Positions 11,666 to 24,307 of a stretch of 64,000 nucleotides of DNA are shown here, in pieces; within the stretch, counting starts at the first letter, position 1; each line of letters begins with the position of its first letter. This stretch comes from Paramecium octaurelia (taxonomy: Eukaryota > Ciliophora > Oligohymenophorea > Peniculida > Parameciidae): positions 65,210-129,209 of the forward strand of contig CAJJDP010000075.1 in the NCBI GenBank assembly GCA_905182995.1, written 5' to 3'. The notes below the pieces were generated by a model, which ran no database searches, was not told the DNA's origin, and saw only the letters and a list, made by a program, of their open reading frames with translations. A program made the position numbers and the translations under genes.

Positions 11666-13285
11666 ATGACTACAGTGTCTGTGGATTTTTTGCAGCAGAT
11701 TACTCTTCTCGGTAACCAATTTTTGTTAACTTCCATAGACCCGATGAATAGGAAGCAAACTATCACAGAGTTAAAGAAGGTCCTCACGAAGCCATTGCTA
11801 ATTTCTGATTTTAAGAAAATTTGGAAGGCTCTCTATTATGGTATTGCACTCTTTAATTGTAAGCTATGTGGAGTTCTGACAAGTATCAAAATCAACAGAT
11901 TCTTGCAACTGAAATTTCATAACTCACAAGAATGTTCTACTCTAATTTCACTGCATTCATCCAATTCTCCAGAGCCATGTTCCATGTGTTTATGCTCGAA
12001 TGGGAAAAGATTGATTACTGGCGAATTAATAAATTTATGCTCCTATTTAGGGAAATCATAGAAGAACAAATCAAAATATGCAAGCATTTCAATTGGAAGA
12101 CAGTTCCCCAACTTATTGCCCTTTACAACGAGACTGTCTTGAATCTTACCGAATTCCAGACAGGTATGATTCCATATCCTAACTCTTTCTAGTATAGGGA
12201 GCTACATTGCACTTCATCCAAATATTTGTGCAGTGTATGGCTAAACACATGAGCGATTCCACTGTTGGCTACGTTCAGGTTAAGGAACTTCTTGAGGGGT
12301 TCCTAGACATCCTTAAGCACAGTCCAAACAAGACTTTGAGGGATAAAACCATACAATATGTCTACGAATACATAGAGGAGAGACAAGCTTAAGAATCTTA
12401 TTTGCCTGCCTTTGACTCCAGGAAGTATGGGAATTATGTCTTCAAATTGGCATCGTCAGAGTAATTTAGTATCTAATATCTTGTAGGAATGTCAATCCTT
12501 AGAATAGGAAGGCGCTTTATAGAGTGGCAGAGATTTTTAATTTTACAGAAGCAGGGGAGGAATCACCTAAAATTGAAATAGAATAGGTTCCCAAAAAGAA
12601 AAAGTAAAAAAAAATGTAAGAAAATCAATAAACGCAAAAACCATAAGAAAAACAATAATTTGAAGAAAATCATGTATAATAATAATAAAATGAAGAACAA
12701 CAATTCAATTAGTAAGAAGAATAAGAGGAATAAGAAGAAGAACAAGTGATTTAAGCACCTTAAAAAGTTTAAAAAAAAAATGGAAAAGAAAAAGTAGCAA
12801 AGGAAAAGGAGTCATAATAACAACAAAATACAAAAGCCAAATAAAAGGAGGAGAAAGCCATTCTGAAATTACATAAGAAATAAGAAGAACAAATCAATTC
12901 ACATTATATGCAAGACAGTCCGATTCAAGATGAAGATGAAACCATAGAAGGTGATGATTATAGCGAAGTTAGAAAGAATCCAAGCAAATTGAAAACCTTG
13001 AAGGAGATCATGAACTCTGTTCCTGTGTATTTGTTTATGAATCCAGCCGAGAAACGCAAATACTTCAAGTCTATCAATATGAGATTTTAGGAAGCTTTAC
13101 AAAAAGAAAAAGGAACTCATTGCACACACAACAAGAGTGTCCGCTTCGACTTAGCAAGAAACAAAGTGAAAAGTAAAAATGTGAATTTATTTTATTAGCT
13201 TTCAAATAAACAGACAATGTGCTCAGAATTTCTAAGTCATGAATTTGATATTTTATATGTATAATAAATATGGCAGAGAATGTGA
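11666..13285 (+). CDS. RRP1/Nop52-like ribosome biogenesis protein, 513 aa
   Basis: Nucleolar protein for 60S subunit maturation. After removing introns 11841..11863 (23 nt), 12164..12192 (29 nt) and 12461..12486 (26 nt) the Nop52 domain reads KIWKALYYAMWSSDKYQNQQ, then FSRAMFHVFMLEWEKID and NKFMLLFREI, and ends at NPQNRKALYRVAEIF. All are family hallmarks. A Q/E/K-rich linker (~residues 270-390) follows and near the C-terminus the motif SVRFDLARNKVKSKN, which resembles the conserved RRP1 tail. Spliced length is an exact multiple of three. It converges on the kinase gene with only 20 bp between the two stops. Confidence 0.88.
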
Positions 13286-13305
13286 AAAAAATTACTCTTA
13301 AAAAT

Positions 13306-14961
13306 TCACTTTAGACTTTTATTTGGCTAAAATTTGAAACGACTATTTAATTACATAAATTTACATACGCATTTACAAAACGAAGCTTAAGTTCAATGTA
13401 TTTTCTTTCTATCCCTTCCTCAACCTCATTCATCTTTGCACTCTCCAAAATAGTTTCATCATCTCTCTTACAATGAGGAGATGAATAACTAATCTAAGAT
13501 TTACGTTTCTTTACTCCTGTCAATTTATCTAAATATGGATCATGTTGAATTTGTTAAATCTTCTCATGAGCTTTAATCTCAGGAGTCAAACAAATATTAG
13601 ACTTACTGTTCCTTACCCTAGAAATTGAGTTAAACGAAATCTTGCTCAATCTACTTAAAATGCTAGGCTAGATTCCCAACAAAACACTATTATTGAAGTC
13701 AATATCTGATATTGTGTCATTATAACTGCTGATTGATTATATACGACTCTTTTTTCTATGAATTTCAGGAGTCAAAGTAGATTTCTTCTATTCAGGAGTC
13801 CTTAATAAGGAGTTCATCTCTTATTCAATAGACTAATTTAATTAAGATCCCAAAATATTATTGGATGACAAATCTTCTTTGGTTTTTCTGAATCTAAAAG
13901 TATAATGCAATCTATATTACATCGATGGTTTGCTGTTGAATAAATTGCTACTTGTACTTTGTCCCTCCTTTTCTCCCTTTTAAGATATGTTCCAATCAAA
14001 CACCAATTCTTTTGGGACATAATTGTGTTCATTTTATATTTTTCTAAACAAAGATTAACAGTATTTATAATTTGGTTCGGATTTAAAAGGTAACCCTCTA
14101 ACATAATCTAAATATCTTCCAAATTCGATTGGCAGACCTTTGCATAACTCGCTCACTTCCATCTTCATTTTCATCTAGCCAACTTACTTAATTTTATTCT
14201 CTTCTGAAGTGAACTATATATTTTGCCATGGCAACTAACCTGTTACATTAATAATTCTGTGTACCTTTAAGTAAAAATATCAGCATATAGCCTAACGACT
14301 CCATATCATCCCTTCGGCTTAAGGAATAGCCTTTATGAGCATTTATGCTAGCATATCTAGTTGTCCCTATGAATGGTTATTTTTCTCTAAAGGATCTAAA
14401 TTTGATTGAATTGAATTGATACATGTGAGATTCATTTTCATCTTTAAAGAACTTACTGATGCCAAAGTCTACAATGTACAACTAGTTTTCATCATCATCC
14501 TTTCCAACTAAGACATTTTCTGGTTTTATGTCTCTGTGCAAGACTTTGCTAAACTAAGGTAACTGATATACTTCTTATGCAAATTTTCTAATATATTGAT
14601 CATCTATTCAGCTACATTAAGGACACATTTAAGTGAGAATTTCCGGAAAGTCTTCATATAATGAGTTAAATCTCTCCCTAAATGTTGTATCACTAGAACA
14701 TGGGAATCCTGCTCTTTCCCAGCCCAATACAATTTAGGTATATGTTATAAATGTTATAGCCTTTTTAAAATTTCTGCCTAAAATAGATAATCTTAATACT
14801 TCTCTTAATAAGCTTGAGTCTTCTTTATTTTCTTTGTCCATCTTTATGGCAACAAGATTTCTTGTATTAATATCTTACCCTTAATAGACAACACCAAAGG
14901 ACCCAGCAGAAATCCTTTTTTTTGTAATGTAAACATTGTTGATTATTTTCTGATTATTCAT
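13306..14961 (-). CDS. Casein-kinase-1-like protein kinase, 519 aa
   Basis: Serine/threonine kinase of the CK1 type. The N-terminal ~300 residues show the glycine loop [20 protein letters not shown] (ATP-binding Lys), [13 protein letters not shown] (catalytic loop), [11 protein letters not shown] (DFG), [21 protein letters not shown] (activation segment; the CK1 form uses SIN in place of APE) and [13 protein letters not shown]. Introns are 14778..14799 (22), 14549..14571 (23), 14240..14264 (25) and 13343..13368 (26); removing them gives an exact frame. The ~200-residue C-terminal tail is Ser/Thr/Lys-rich with repeated LTPEI motifs, probably regulatory. CK1-like kinases are very numerous in ciliates, so no specific role can be assigned. 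Confidence 0.9.
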
Positions 14962-15555
14962 TTTGTGAAATAATAATAAGCGATGTTAAATGAAATGAAA
15001 TCTATATATATATATTTAAATATCTGAGTTCTAAAATATACTAAAACAATAAAATTAATAAATCGTTCCTTCTTCCTAAATTTGAATTCAGACAGGACTT
15101 ATCATTAATAAATGTTCCTGAATTTACTCCAAGATTCATTGCTTTTTGAACCTTTACTATTCTGAGAATTCTAATTTTAGAATTGAATTTATTTAATTTC
15201 AACTTATGATATTAAAAATTAGCTTCTCAATATGAGCACTCAAACCAATTCTGAAATTTTCATTTAGAAATTAAAGTAGAGTGAGTGATTTTGAAGAAAA
15301 TGCAATAATGGATGCAGTGAAATATATTGAATTTAAGTATTTTAATAAATTATTTTTACTGCTTCACTTAACATTCATTGAAGGAAATACATGATAAGTT
15401 TGAAATATTCTATCACAGTAAAAGTGCTACAATATAAAGGTATTCCTGATCTATAATAATATCATTTAGACTTTTGATTGCCTTATTATATTAAATATTA
15501 TAAAATAAATTTAATTTCTTTCTAATTGCTATTTTATTAGTATATATTATATTCA
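14962..15555. other. Spacer upstream of the CK1-like kinase
   Basis: About 600 bp of AT-rich DNA between the kinase start and the 3' end of the zinc-knuckle gene. It should contain the kinase promoter, but no recognisable element is seen. Confidence 0.5.
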
Positions 15556-16137
15556 TCAAGATTATTATTTTATATTATTAAATCTACAATTTATATGTCC
15601 CAAATCCAAACAGTTCAGGCACTTTGTTTCTGGAGATTACACATCAAAATTTAAATTGCCCTTTTCTAATTTTAATACACAATCATAAAAAGAATGATTT
15701 AAACTTAAGCAGATTAAACAATAAGGTTATTGTCCAACTTCGCACATATTCGTTTAATGCCCGTGTTATCTGCAATTCCAACAAAATTAGTAATATTTAT
15801 AATCAAAGTAACGCTTAACCTTTTAAGGCTTTTTGTAAGTCCACTAACCTTCTTCACTTGAAGATGATGATTATTGAATTGGATCCGTTTCTGTATACAA
15901 ATTCACCTCTTTGTTATTTTGAATCCCCTTCAGTTTTTACAATAATTTGGCCTCATTTGTACTTTTCTTTGTTGCATCAAATAATTCATAATATTGATTG
16001 ATATCTACCACCTTAATATTTTATCCGCCTTCCTTGTCTAAGTTAAGCACTATAATACTTATAATTGGTTGCTTTTCAAATTGATATTCCTTTTCTTCTG
16101 AATCACTGCTGCTATCCTCAAAAAAATGAAACATCAT
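15556..16137 (-). CDS. Zinc-knuckle (CCHC-like) protein, 193 aa
   Basis: Intronless frame from ATG 16137 to TGA 15558..15556. The N-terminus is acidic/serine-rich (FFEDSSSDSEE), the middle has no recognised fold, and the C-terminal third has three knuckle-like Cys/His clusters: CWNCRQHGHQTNMC, CLICLSLNHSFYDC and CLNCLDLGHINC. The first two fit C-x2-C-x4-H-x4/5-C and the last is a shortened variant, ending just before the stop. Such knuckles bind single-stranded RNA or DNA, as in AIR1/2 and CNBP. The partner is unknown. The start was chosen at the first of two adjacent ATGs. Confidence 0.7.
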
Positions 16138-16923
16138 AAGTTATTATAATTTAAATTTCTAAAATATTTTCTACTTTATGTTTTTAAAACAGCAAAAGGG
16201 TATTTCACATAACACAGAGTTCTTACATATAATTTTTAATTTCTATCTATGTCTTTTCATAAAATCAGAACTTATTTTACATGATTAAATTAATACATGC
16301 CTTTTTTATCTAGATATATGAATTTCTTGAGAATCTATTCAATATAGTATTTATTCTTTATAAAAGCTTATTTTTAAGAACATCTAAGGATTAAGTTTGA
16401 TTAGAAATAAGGGTGGGTGATATTGCTTACCTTTAAAAAGATAAAATAATAATAAACTTTATTAGGTTAAGGATGGAATACTTAATTAGTATCATGTGCA
16501 AAATAGATAGGGATATTTGAAAATATGAATGTTTAGAATGTTTCTTTATCAATACTTCATCAACAGGCTATTGAGTAAGAGCGAATTCAGATGCAATAAT
16601 TAAGATATACGTTACACAAATTATGTTCTTTTTTAATCAATTTTAATTCATATATATTACGAATAGGTATAACTTTACTAATTGGATTGTGCTGAATATT
16701 AATAGAGCGAATTTGATTCCAAAAGCAGTTTCAGTAAGGGTGCTGCATTAAATTATGCTGGTGTAACAATGATATTATATTTATATTTTTTTTTAAATTA
16801 ATTTAAGATTATTGAAACAAAGATGGAAGAAGAATTTAAAGGAGCATTTGGATATTCTTAAAAATAATTCAGAATATAATTTACAATTTATATGGAATTA
16901 ATATCTAATTCATACTAAAATAA
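16138..16923. other. Region with a possible short plus-strand gene, unresolved
   Basis: A plausible start at ATG 16473 followed by a 22-nt intron gives MEYLIRIFENMNVQN and a glutamine-rich helix reaching RYTLHKL near 16620. A further stretch, 16685-16765, reads as coding (LDCAEYQQSEFDSKSSF) in a different frame. I could not join them with a short GT-AG intron, so this may be a small gene with an unseen intron, or a relic. Confidence 0.3.
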
Positions 16924-19612
16924 TCATTCTTACTCTATTTCTTTTTCTTCATTTTCCTTAACATTTTAGGAATTGTCCTCTACTTCTTTTTACTCAATTT
17001 GTTATTATTCTTATTCCTATTAATTTTCGATTTCTTATTTTTCCTCATTTAAATCTGCTTCCAATTGAATTTAATTTTATTGGTTCTCTTCAAAGTTATT
17101 TTCTTTTACAACATTTTCAGTGTTATCAATAACTTGCTTGATTTGTTCTTCTTCTTATGCTACCTATTCAATATTAGTGGGATTTTGTTCAATATGATTA
17201 CTCTTTTCAAATTGTTCTTCTAAAATCATGAGTTCTTGATTTTGAGTTATTTAATTTTATTCAGGAGCTGGACCATTTGCTTGTTATTATTCTTCATCAG
17301 TTAAAGGTTATTGTTGTTGTTGTTATTATTATTATTATTATTATTATTGTTGTTGTTATTCTGGTTGTTAGAGTTTTATTTAACTTTAGGTCAATTAAGT
17401 TATTTGACTTTTTAATTAACTAAATATTGTTAAATGTCTTACTTGGTTATGGGATACTTCTTGTTATTTAAGGAGTTCAATACAACATTATCTTTGGTTA
17501 ATAAATTCCAAAGAGTTTAAATAGAAGTTTATTCCCTAAACAAACCATCTTTTTCTGATGTTTTGGGTTTAAATAAGTGTTTTTGAAGAACTTTAGCAAC
17601 TGAAATACGGACGTTCTTAATTGGATCCTATCCCAAATGTATGAAAGCTTCAAGGAAATCAACTTGAAATTATTCATATCTCATAAGTTTTTCACACATG
17701 ATGACAAAACTATTTTGAATACATAAAATACCTTTATCTTTGATTGAACATATTACTATTGGCAAAACCTAAAATGTTTTATTTCAGAACACTGAAATAT
17801 AATTCATTTTGACTTTTTTGAAATTTATCATAAAGTTCAAAGATTTGTTTGGCAGCCTAATTTAAATTATAATAGTTACTGCTTTTCTAACAGCATAAAC
17901 ATTATCATTACACAATTTAGTTGAAACTGGAAGTATGATAGAAAATACAGTCTCAACATCAAACACTTGAGCCAAGTGTGAAATCTATTTAGCAATTAAT
18001 TCTCTGATTCTCCATTTCTTTTGGTCCTTCTATATAATCAATAAAATATCAATTAGCGATGCTCTCTTAGATTCTTCAATGGCATCAAAAAACAAGCTCA
18101 AGTTCTCAACTGCCCCGTGTTTGATTTCATCATTGGGATCTTGAAGCAATTGTTCCAAGACTTTAAGCAATTCTGAGTAGGCCAATTAGGGTCCCAACAA
18201 TTTAGCTAGCACATGTATACTACAAGCCAAAGGTTTTTTGACTCTCAAAGAAATATGATGTATCTATACCTTATCTTTATGATTAATCAATTTCAAAAAC
18301 AATTTGCTAAGTTGAGGCCACTTTTTCTCAGTGTACACTTAGAGGACAGCTGGGAAATACAAGGCGCATTCAATGACGATCTTCAATACATAATTGAGAT
18401 TACTTCATTATCAATTCCCAATTCTCTGATGTCAGAATCATTCATCTTCAAATAGAATTCTAAGAGTTTATCATTGATATTTTCTGATTTTGTGATAATT
18501 GATATGTATTTGCCTAATTGTTTATATGCGTGTTATTTGACCCACTTATTTTAATCACTTTTTATATTTAATTGTATTATTTACTCTAATAATGCCAGTA
18601 ATCTTCCAGTGATCAAATCAAAGTTTTCTGTATCTGTCTACTCAGCTAATTTAACTATGATATCAAGACAGGCCTTTCTTGTTTACCATGTTCTCTCTTC
18701 AGTTTTTCTTAATTAATCAATGCATCAAATTACTTAGAAAAGAATGGGATTAGTCTATGTTTAATAAAATCCTTAGAGAGAACTTTAGCTATGTTAGCCA
18801 ATTGAAGAACGGCCTCTTTGCGTATTGGTTATTTGGCATCATCTCCTTTGGATAGGATTTCCAAAGCTATGAATGACTCCGACAATTCAGGTCCGAAATC
18901 TGCAGCCAGTTGGCCGAATAACTATAAAATACATCATGTTATTAACTTTAACGGCAATTATAACATTCTCGTCATTATTGTCATCATGAGCCATCTGAAT
19001 AACTTGGGTCAAAATGAGATTTCCTCTGTCTCTTTCATTTAGTTCTTTGGCAACTATGCTTATAGAATTTCCAGCCTATTCTTTGATCTTATTATAAATC
19101 AATTGATTACATCGAAATTATTAGATTTCAATAATTCCTATAGAGCCTTAACTACATGTTGTTTTATGAGTTCTTAACTGTTTTATTTGGTCTTCAAAAG
19201 CACACAGATTTACTCTAATTGGGCAATAAAATTTTTCTTAATTTCATCAGCATCTTCTAACTACAAATTAACACTTCATTTTACTATCTACTGTATGATT
19301 GTATTTAAATTGTCAATTGCAGAATCTCCTATCCATGATAATAGTTCTCCTAATCTTTTTGTAAAAGCAAGTCTATCGTTATCACTTAGTTTACCTCTCT
19401 TTGTAATGGCAATCTTTTAGCTTCATGAGTTTCTCCAACACAATTTAAGGGTTTTCATCAATAAATACTGCATCCTCCTCTCTTCTTTAAATCTATTGAA
19501 CTGGAATATATTCTTCTCTATAAATTTCCTAAACGATGCTTCCTGTATCTAAATTAATAATCAAATCATAATTGATACCAACAGGAGGATTTTCCTTTGG
19601 AGAATTTTACAT
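16924..19612 (-). CDS. PPP4R1/PP2A-A-like HEAT-repeat protein, 823 aa
   Basis: Nine short introns (22-28 nt) link exons into an exact frame from ATG 19612 to TGA 16926..16924. The protein is built of HEAT-type helix pairs, for example AVLQLANIAKVLSKDF, KWRIRELIAKQISHLAQVF with KLCNDNVYAVRKAAAK, and DPIKNVRISVAKVLQKHLF. The order and wording are close to protein phosphatase 4 regulatory subunit 1 (human: NWRFRAELAEQL, NVRVLLAKTL). It is therefore likely a scaffold for a PP2A/PP4-type phosphatase. The C-terminal ~170 residues are a glutamine tract followed by a Q/E/N-rich tail, unusual for the family. The first intron, 28 nt after codon ~60, is not AT-rich and is the least certain joint. Confidence 0.8.
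17308..17360 (-). repeat. Glutamine tract encoded by CAA/TAA triplets
   Basis: About 17 consecutive glutamine codons, mixing CAA with TAA, inside the C-terminal tail of the PPP4R1-like gene. It would be read as repeated stops under the standard code. Triplet purity suggests slippage, and length may vary between alleles. Confidence 0.85.
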
Positions 19613-19790
19613 ATCCTTTAATATATATATTTATTAAATTTTAAAATATTGTTTGCCAATATATTCAATATCCATAATAGACTCTAATCATAACTCACTT
19701 TGTGATTCTAGACAACTGAAACCCTCTCTACTTCCTGAATGAGAACACTTGCAAAACATTAATAATAATCATTCAATTTTATACAATACA

Positions 19791-20633
19791 TCAATCATCT
19801 TCATCATCATCGTCATCATCATCTTATTCATCTTCTTCATCAAAATCATCTTCATCCTCCTCTTCCTTCAAATCTAAATAATAAGCCAAAGATTATGGGA
19901 TTATTTCTTCGATTATTGCTTCTCCTATTTCAAGATCGGCTGTAATTTTCTCTTCCTTTTGTAATTCTTCTTCATCTGTTTATGCAGGTGCAATGTCATC
20001 AAAGAATTTAAAGAATGATTTCAATTTCACTTCAGTCTCAATAATTCTGGTTTGATTGGTTTTCTTGTTTCTTTGCTTCTTCTTCTTTATTGTCTTTGTA
20101 ACATTCTTTCCTTCCTTCCAATTTATTGATGTTCCATTGCACTTGTAAGGTAATTCGCTTTCTTCATTGTTGTAAATGAATTCCTTCTCCAACACCTTGT
20201 TATCAAAGTATTAATTTGGATTGAACTCAAATCTTAATTTAAAATCTCTGTCATTATCACCAAAACTAGCAGTAATACTCTTTAAATTTGCTAGTACATC
20301 TGCATCTTTCTAAGTGATTCTTGATCCTGTGATACCTGCATGTTATAGTACTTTTGACCAATAATCAGAGATTGGCTCAGCTTCCTTGATTGTTGAATCC
20401 TTCATTTCTTCCTCGGTTGGTTGTCTTGTTCCATTAGCCAAAGCATTTACTTCTGACAATTCTGGAATACTATTTTTTAAGTGATCTACTGTTGCTTTAT
20501 TCACATTTTCGGCATATTGTTTTTCCAAATTACCCCATTTCTTAACATAATGAATTAAGGCAAGTGCTTTTGATAAATCTTCTGGCTTGAATTTTTACTT
20601 CACAGCTTCAATCACTCCTTAATCAATAATCAT
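19791..20633 (-). CDS. NAP1-like nucleosome assembly protein, 280 aa
   Basis: Histone chaperone of the NAP/SET family. Intronless frame from ATG 20633 to TGA 19793..19791. The NAP core is seen as EPISDYWSKVLQHAG, DFKLRFEFNPNQYFDNKVL, GTSINWKEGKNVTKT and KLKSFFKFFDDIAPA, followed by IIPQSLAYYL and a strongly acidic tail (EEDEDDFDEEDEQDDDDDDD) that contacts histones. At 280 aa it is shorter than NAP1 (~390 aa) because the N-terminal helix region is brief, closer to SET in size. It acts in chromatin assembly and histone transport. Confidence 0.9.
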
Positions 20634-20973
20634 AAAAAATTAACCTTAATTTATTTTATAATTGGACTTATAAATTAAAGAACATTAAAATGATGAAAAT
20701 ATATTTTTATTGTAACTTTATAATTACTTTTTTGATCATTTTTAATAAATCAATCTTAAAGAATCTAATGATAACTAAAAATTAGGTATTACTATTTCTG
20801 ATTTTTGGATATTCGTATCATATTAAAATTAAAACATTCTGAAAAATACACCAAAATCTCAACAATCCATTAGATTATTAGAATTATCATATACATAATA
20901 GAGAGTTCTTATTGATTTAATTGAGTCTAAAGGTAAGGTAAATTTTATGTTTACTTATTATATTAATTAAGTT
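20634..20973. other. Divergent promoter region between NAP-like and CXC genes
   Basis: 340 bp of AT-rich DNA between two divergently oriented start codons. It must hold both promoters; no motif can be singled out. Confidence 0.5.
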
Positions 20974-22203
20974 ATGAATAATAATTCAGATGATTAAATG
21001 TAAGGAAAATTATTATCATTTTGCTAGAGACATTTCAAATGAAAACCTAAAACCTTGTCCTGATAAAAAATTACACCATTTTGATTAAGAATGGGCAAAT
21101 TATGCTAATAATCCTTCTCCTCATTTCACTCCCTCGTAATTCTTTCATGCTCCTCACACACACCTGCCTCCTTTAAATTTAGAAAAAAGTTCATAGTTCC
21201 CTTATATCAAGGTTATGATGATGGCTAAGACAAATAAGGTAAGAAAAATCCCTTTCGAAAATTTTCTGCTCATGATCCTCAACAAGATGGCAATGAAGAA
21301 GACCCCAAATAACATTATCCATACTACCCAACCTACTATTAACCCTATCCAATGAAATACCCTCCCCATCCTTCCCAATATTTAATGCCTCAATATCCGC
21401 ATCCCATTCCTTATTGGTATAGACCACCTGTATACTTTCCCCAATTTGATGGATAACCTTACTAAAACACATTGTCTAAAGAACTTCAATCGAAAGTCAG
21501 CCAATTAGTTTAATACTAGAAAGTATCACATTTTGCTTGCAACTGCAAAAAGAGCAAGTGTCTCAAATTATATTGCGAATGCTTTGCCAACAATTGGGTA
21601 AGATTTCAAACTATATAGGTATGCTCATAAAATTGCAATTGCTGTGAATGCAAAAATAGGATTGATAATCCGAATGAAAGATCTAAAGCCATTGAAGAAG
21701 CTCTACTTAGGAATCCTGATGCATTTGCAGCAATTTTAACAAACAATGGATAACAACCACAAATAATTTAAGGTAAAACCTTAATTCTACCTTTAGAGGA
21801 GAAATCATAAAAAGAATCCTAAATAGATAATAACACAAGAAAAGGATGCAATTGTAAGAAATCTGAATGCAAAAAGAAATATTGTGAATGTTATAGCATC
21901 AATCAAAGATGTACAGATCTTTGCAAATGTGAAAATTGTCTAAACAAAGCTGAATCCCAAGAAGTCTCAGTTGATTAGTTATAAAAATTATAGAACCAAT
22001 AAAAATAGACTATCTAACAAATATAATAAGTCCAAGAGCCAAAGGATAACCAATAGAATTCTATCAATAAAAAATCAAAAACTATTTAGAAAAAAGCAAA
22101 TAAAGTTGGTGATCCAAAACAAGAACACTTTTCAGAATCTGAACAACATATACTCAAAGTTAAATTAACTATCACTGACAAATAAAAACGAAGGAAATAA
22201 TGA
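20974..22203 (+). CDS. Tesmin/TSO1-like CXC (LIN54-type) DNA-binding protein, 377 aa
   Basis: Two CXC repeats of the CRC domain are seen: [17 protein letters not shown] (~residue 170, its second half CNCCECKN lying across an intron) and [18 protein letters not shown] with [11 protein letters not shown] (~residue 260). A linker ending [12 protein letters not shown] separates them, as in LIN54, which binds the CHR promoter element as part of the DREAM/MuvB cell-cycle complex. The N-terminal part is Pro/Tyr/His-rich. Introns are 21000..21027 (28), 21189..21211 (23), 21598..21618 (21) and 21773..21796 (24). Spliced length is exact. The Cys spacing is intact, so zinc and DNA binding are expected. 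Confidence 0.92.
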
Positions 22204-22274
22204 TTTGTTCATCTATTTTTCTAAATCTGTGTTTTAATTATCATTTCATAATTATAATTAAAAAAAAATCAAAT

Positions 22275-24066
22275 TCAATATCTTTTTGGAATCAAATAAC
22301 TTTCATTTGGATTTTAATATTGTTACTAACTCTTAGGTTTATCCTCTCTTTCTTAATATTGAGAATGTGATCTCTAATATTGAGGATCTCTGTTAATCAT
22401 AAATTTTGATTGAGAATTTTAGTAGTAATAGGGCTGGTTTACAGCAACGTTGTATTGCTTTTGATCATATCTTGTGAGTGTGTGTAATTAGGGTACTCTG
22501 TAATTCTTGACATGTAAAGGAGTTCTTAATGGGATGGTTTTTTCGTATCTATCTCCATAACTTTCTGTATGTACTCTAACTTTTTAATCGAAATTTAGAA
22601 AGATATCATCTTTGTCAGGGCTAACTTCTCTTGAATCTTCTTAAGTATTCTATCTAAAAGTGTAGTTGCTAGATTAATGATGAGTTTAATTGCATTATTA
22701 TTAATTCTATTATTGTAAGGCTTTTTACTATTATTATTATTATTGTAATTAGGATTATTACTATTAAATTAATAATATCTCTTAATAATATTATTATTTT
22801 TGTAATTCTTATTATTGCTAAATTATCTATTCTTAAGTTAGTTATTACTAATTTTAAATTTAAGAGAGCTATTATTAGTTTTAGATTTGAGGTGGCTAAG
22901 TAAGTACTTATGATGCTTTTTGATTTTATTGAACTTGATTAAGATTGACTTATTATTGAATAACAGGTTCCTAAGAACTTTGCTTTTATTATTGTAGGTT
23001 CTTGATGAAATTTTCAAGTCTCTCCTTTTCCTAAGACCATATTTTAGATCTCTCAGTTAACTCATCTTTCATTTGAGTGTTTTCCTACTAAATCACTTTG
23101 ACCTATTGTTGAAATGCAATAATTTGCTAATTACAATAATGTTAGTATTATTATGCAATTGTTTCTTATTATTATTCAATTTCTTTCTAAGATAACATAT
23201 AAACATTACCAAAAATGAGTTTCTTAATTCACTAATTTGAAGATTATAATTTTGTTCTAAATTGGCTATACAAGATTGATAAGAGGCCTGTTCCTAATAG
23301 AGTTATTGCATAAATTGTTATTCTTTTAATTAATATTCCTTTATTGAATCGACATACTATTATTACTATGCTATTAAGACTTATTTTTATTGTTCCAATA
23401 CCATACACTTTCTATTATAAATATAGTAAATTACTCATTAATTGCCTTAATTTCTTCGTTTCTTAAGGCTATTTAATCATTTTTTTCTAAAAGTTAACTA
23501 TTTAATATGTCTAAGTCATTTAATCTTGTTTAGAGCATTTCATTTAGATTTTTGTTTTCCAATAAAACTTGTTAGAATCTCTATTCTATTTCCTTTTTGT
23601 TCTTAGATTACTCATCAATCAATCTGCTGCTTAATTATTCATTTGCTTAAGTAAGTTGAACTACTTTTTATTAGTAATTCATTAATTTTTATTGAGACTC
23701 TTACACTAATAGTGTTCGATTTGAATAGTTGTTTTGTTTCATAATCTCTATTTCTCTCATCAAGCCAGAGTTGATTTCAATTAGCTTTGAATTTTCTGTA
23801 ATGAGTAATTATATTTTTGATTGCATGGAGGTGAGGTTTTTTTCATTATTATCAACAGGTTAATCTATTAGTCTAAAACTGGGTTCGGATTCCTCCCTTT
23901 GAAAGGGTTTCCTTGCGCCTACTTATTTTGTGGAATTGTAATTATTTTCCTGAGTTGGAGATGTTAAATGTGGATCCGGTGTTTCATTTAGATGCATCTA
24001 TAAAAAGTCTTAAAACGATTGCTTAGATTCTCTTTCATAATTCACTACTTTAAATGAATCTGACAT
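22275..24066 (-). CDS. Coiled-coil, glutamine-rich protein, 581 aa
   Basis: Exact frame from ATG 24066 to TGA after removing introns 23412..23434 and 23187..23209 (23 nt each). Residues ~90-330 form a long coiled coil (for example LLENKNLNEMLQTRLNDLD). They are followed by a ~100-residue tract very rich in glutamine, mostly TAA/TAG codons (around 22690-22870), and a Tyr/Gln-rich C-terminus. The N-terminus has Pro/Ser-rich segments. No family was recognised; length and coil suggest a cytoskeletal or basal-body structural protein, which is inference only. Confidence 0.75.
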
Positions 24067-24307
24067 TATTTCGAATTCAAATATAACTAAATGTTAAAAT
24101 ATTTAAATTTGGAATACTGTTTATATAATTATTAAGTGCTTTATAATTTATATTTTAATGATCAAACATATATCCTTATAGATGATTTTTCATTGATTTT
24201 ATGCTGAATATTTGCTGCATTACCAACCAATGAAGGGAAATATTTAATAAAGAATTCTGCTTTAGAAATGTTTTTGTGTAATTAATGTATTGTATATGAA
24301 TAATGTT

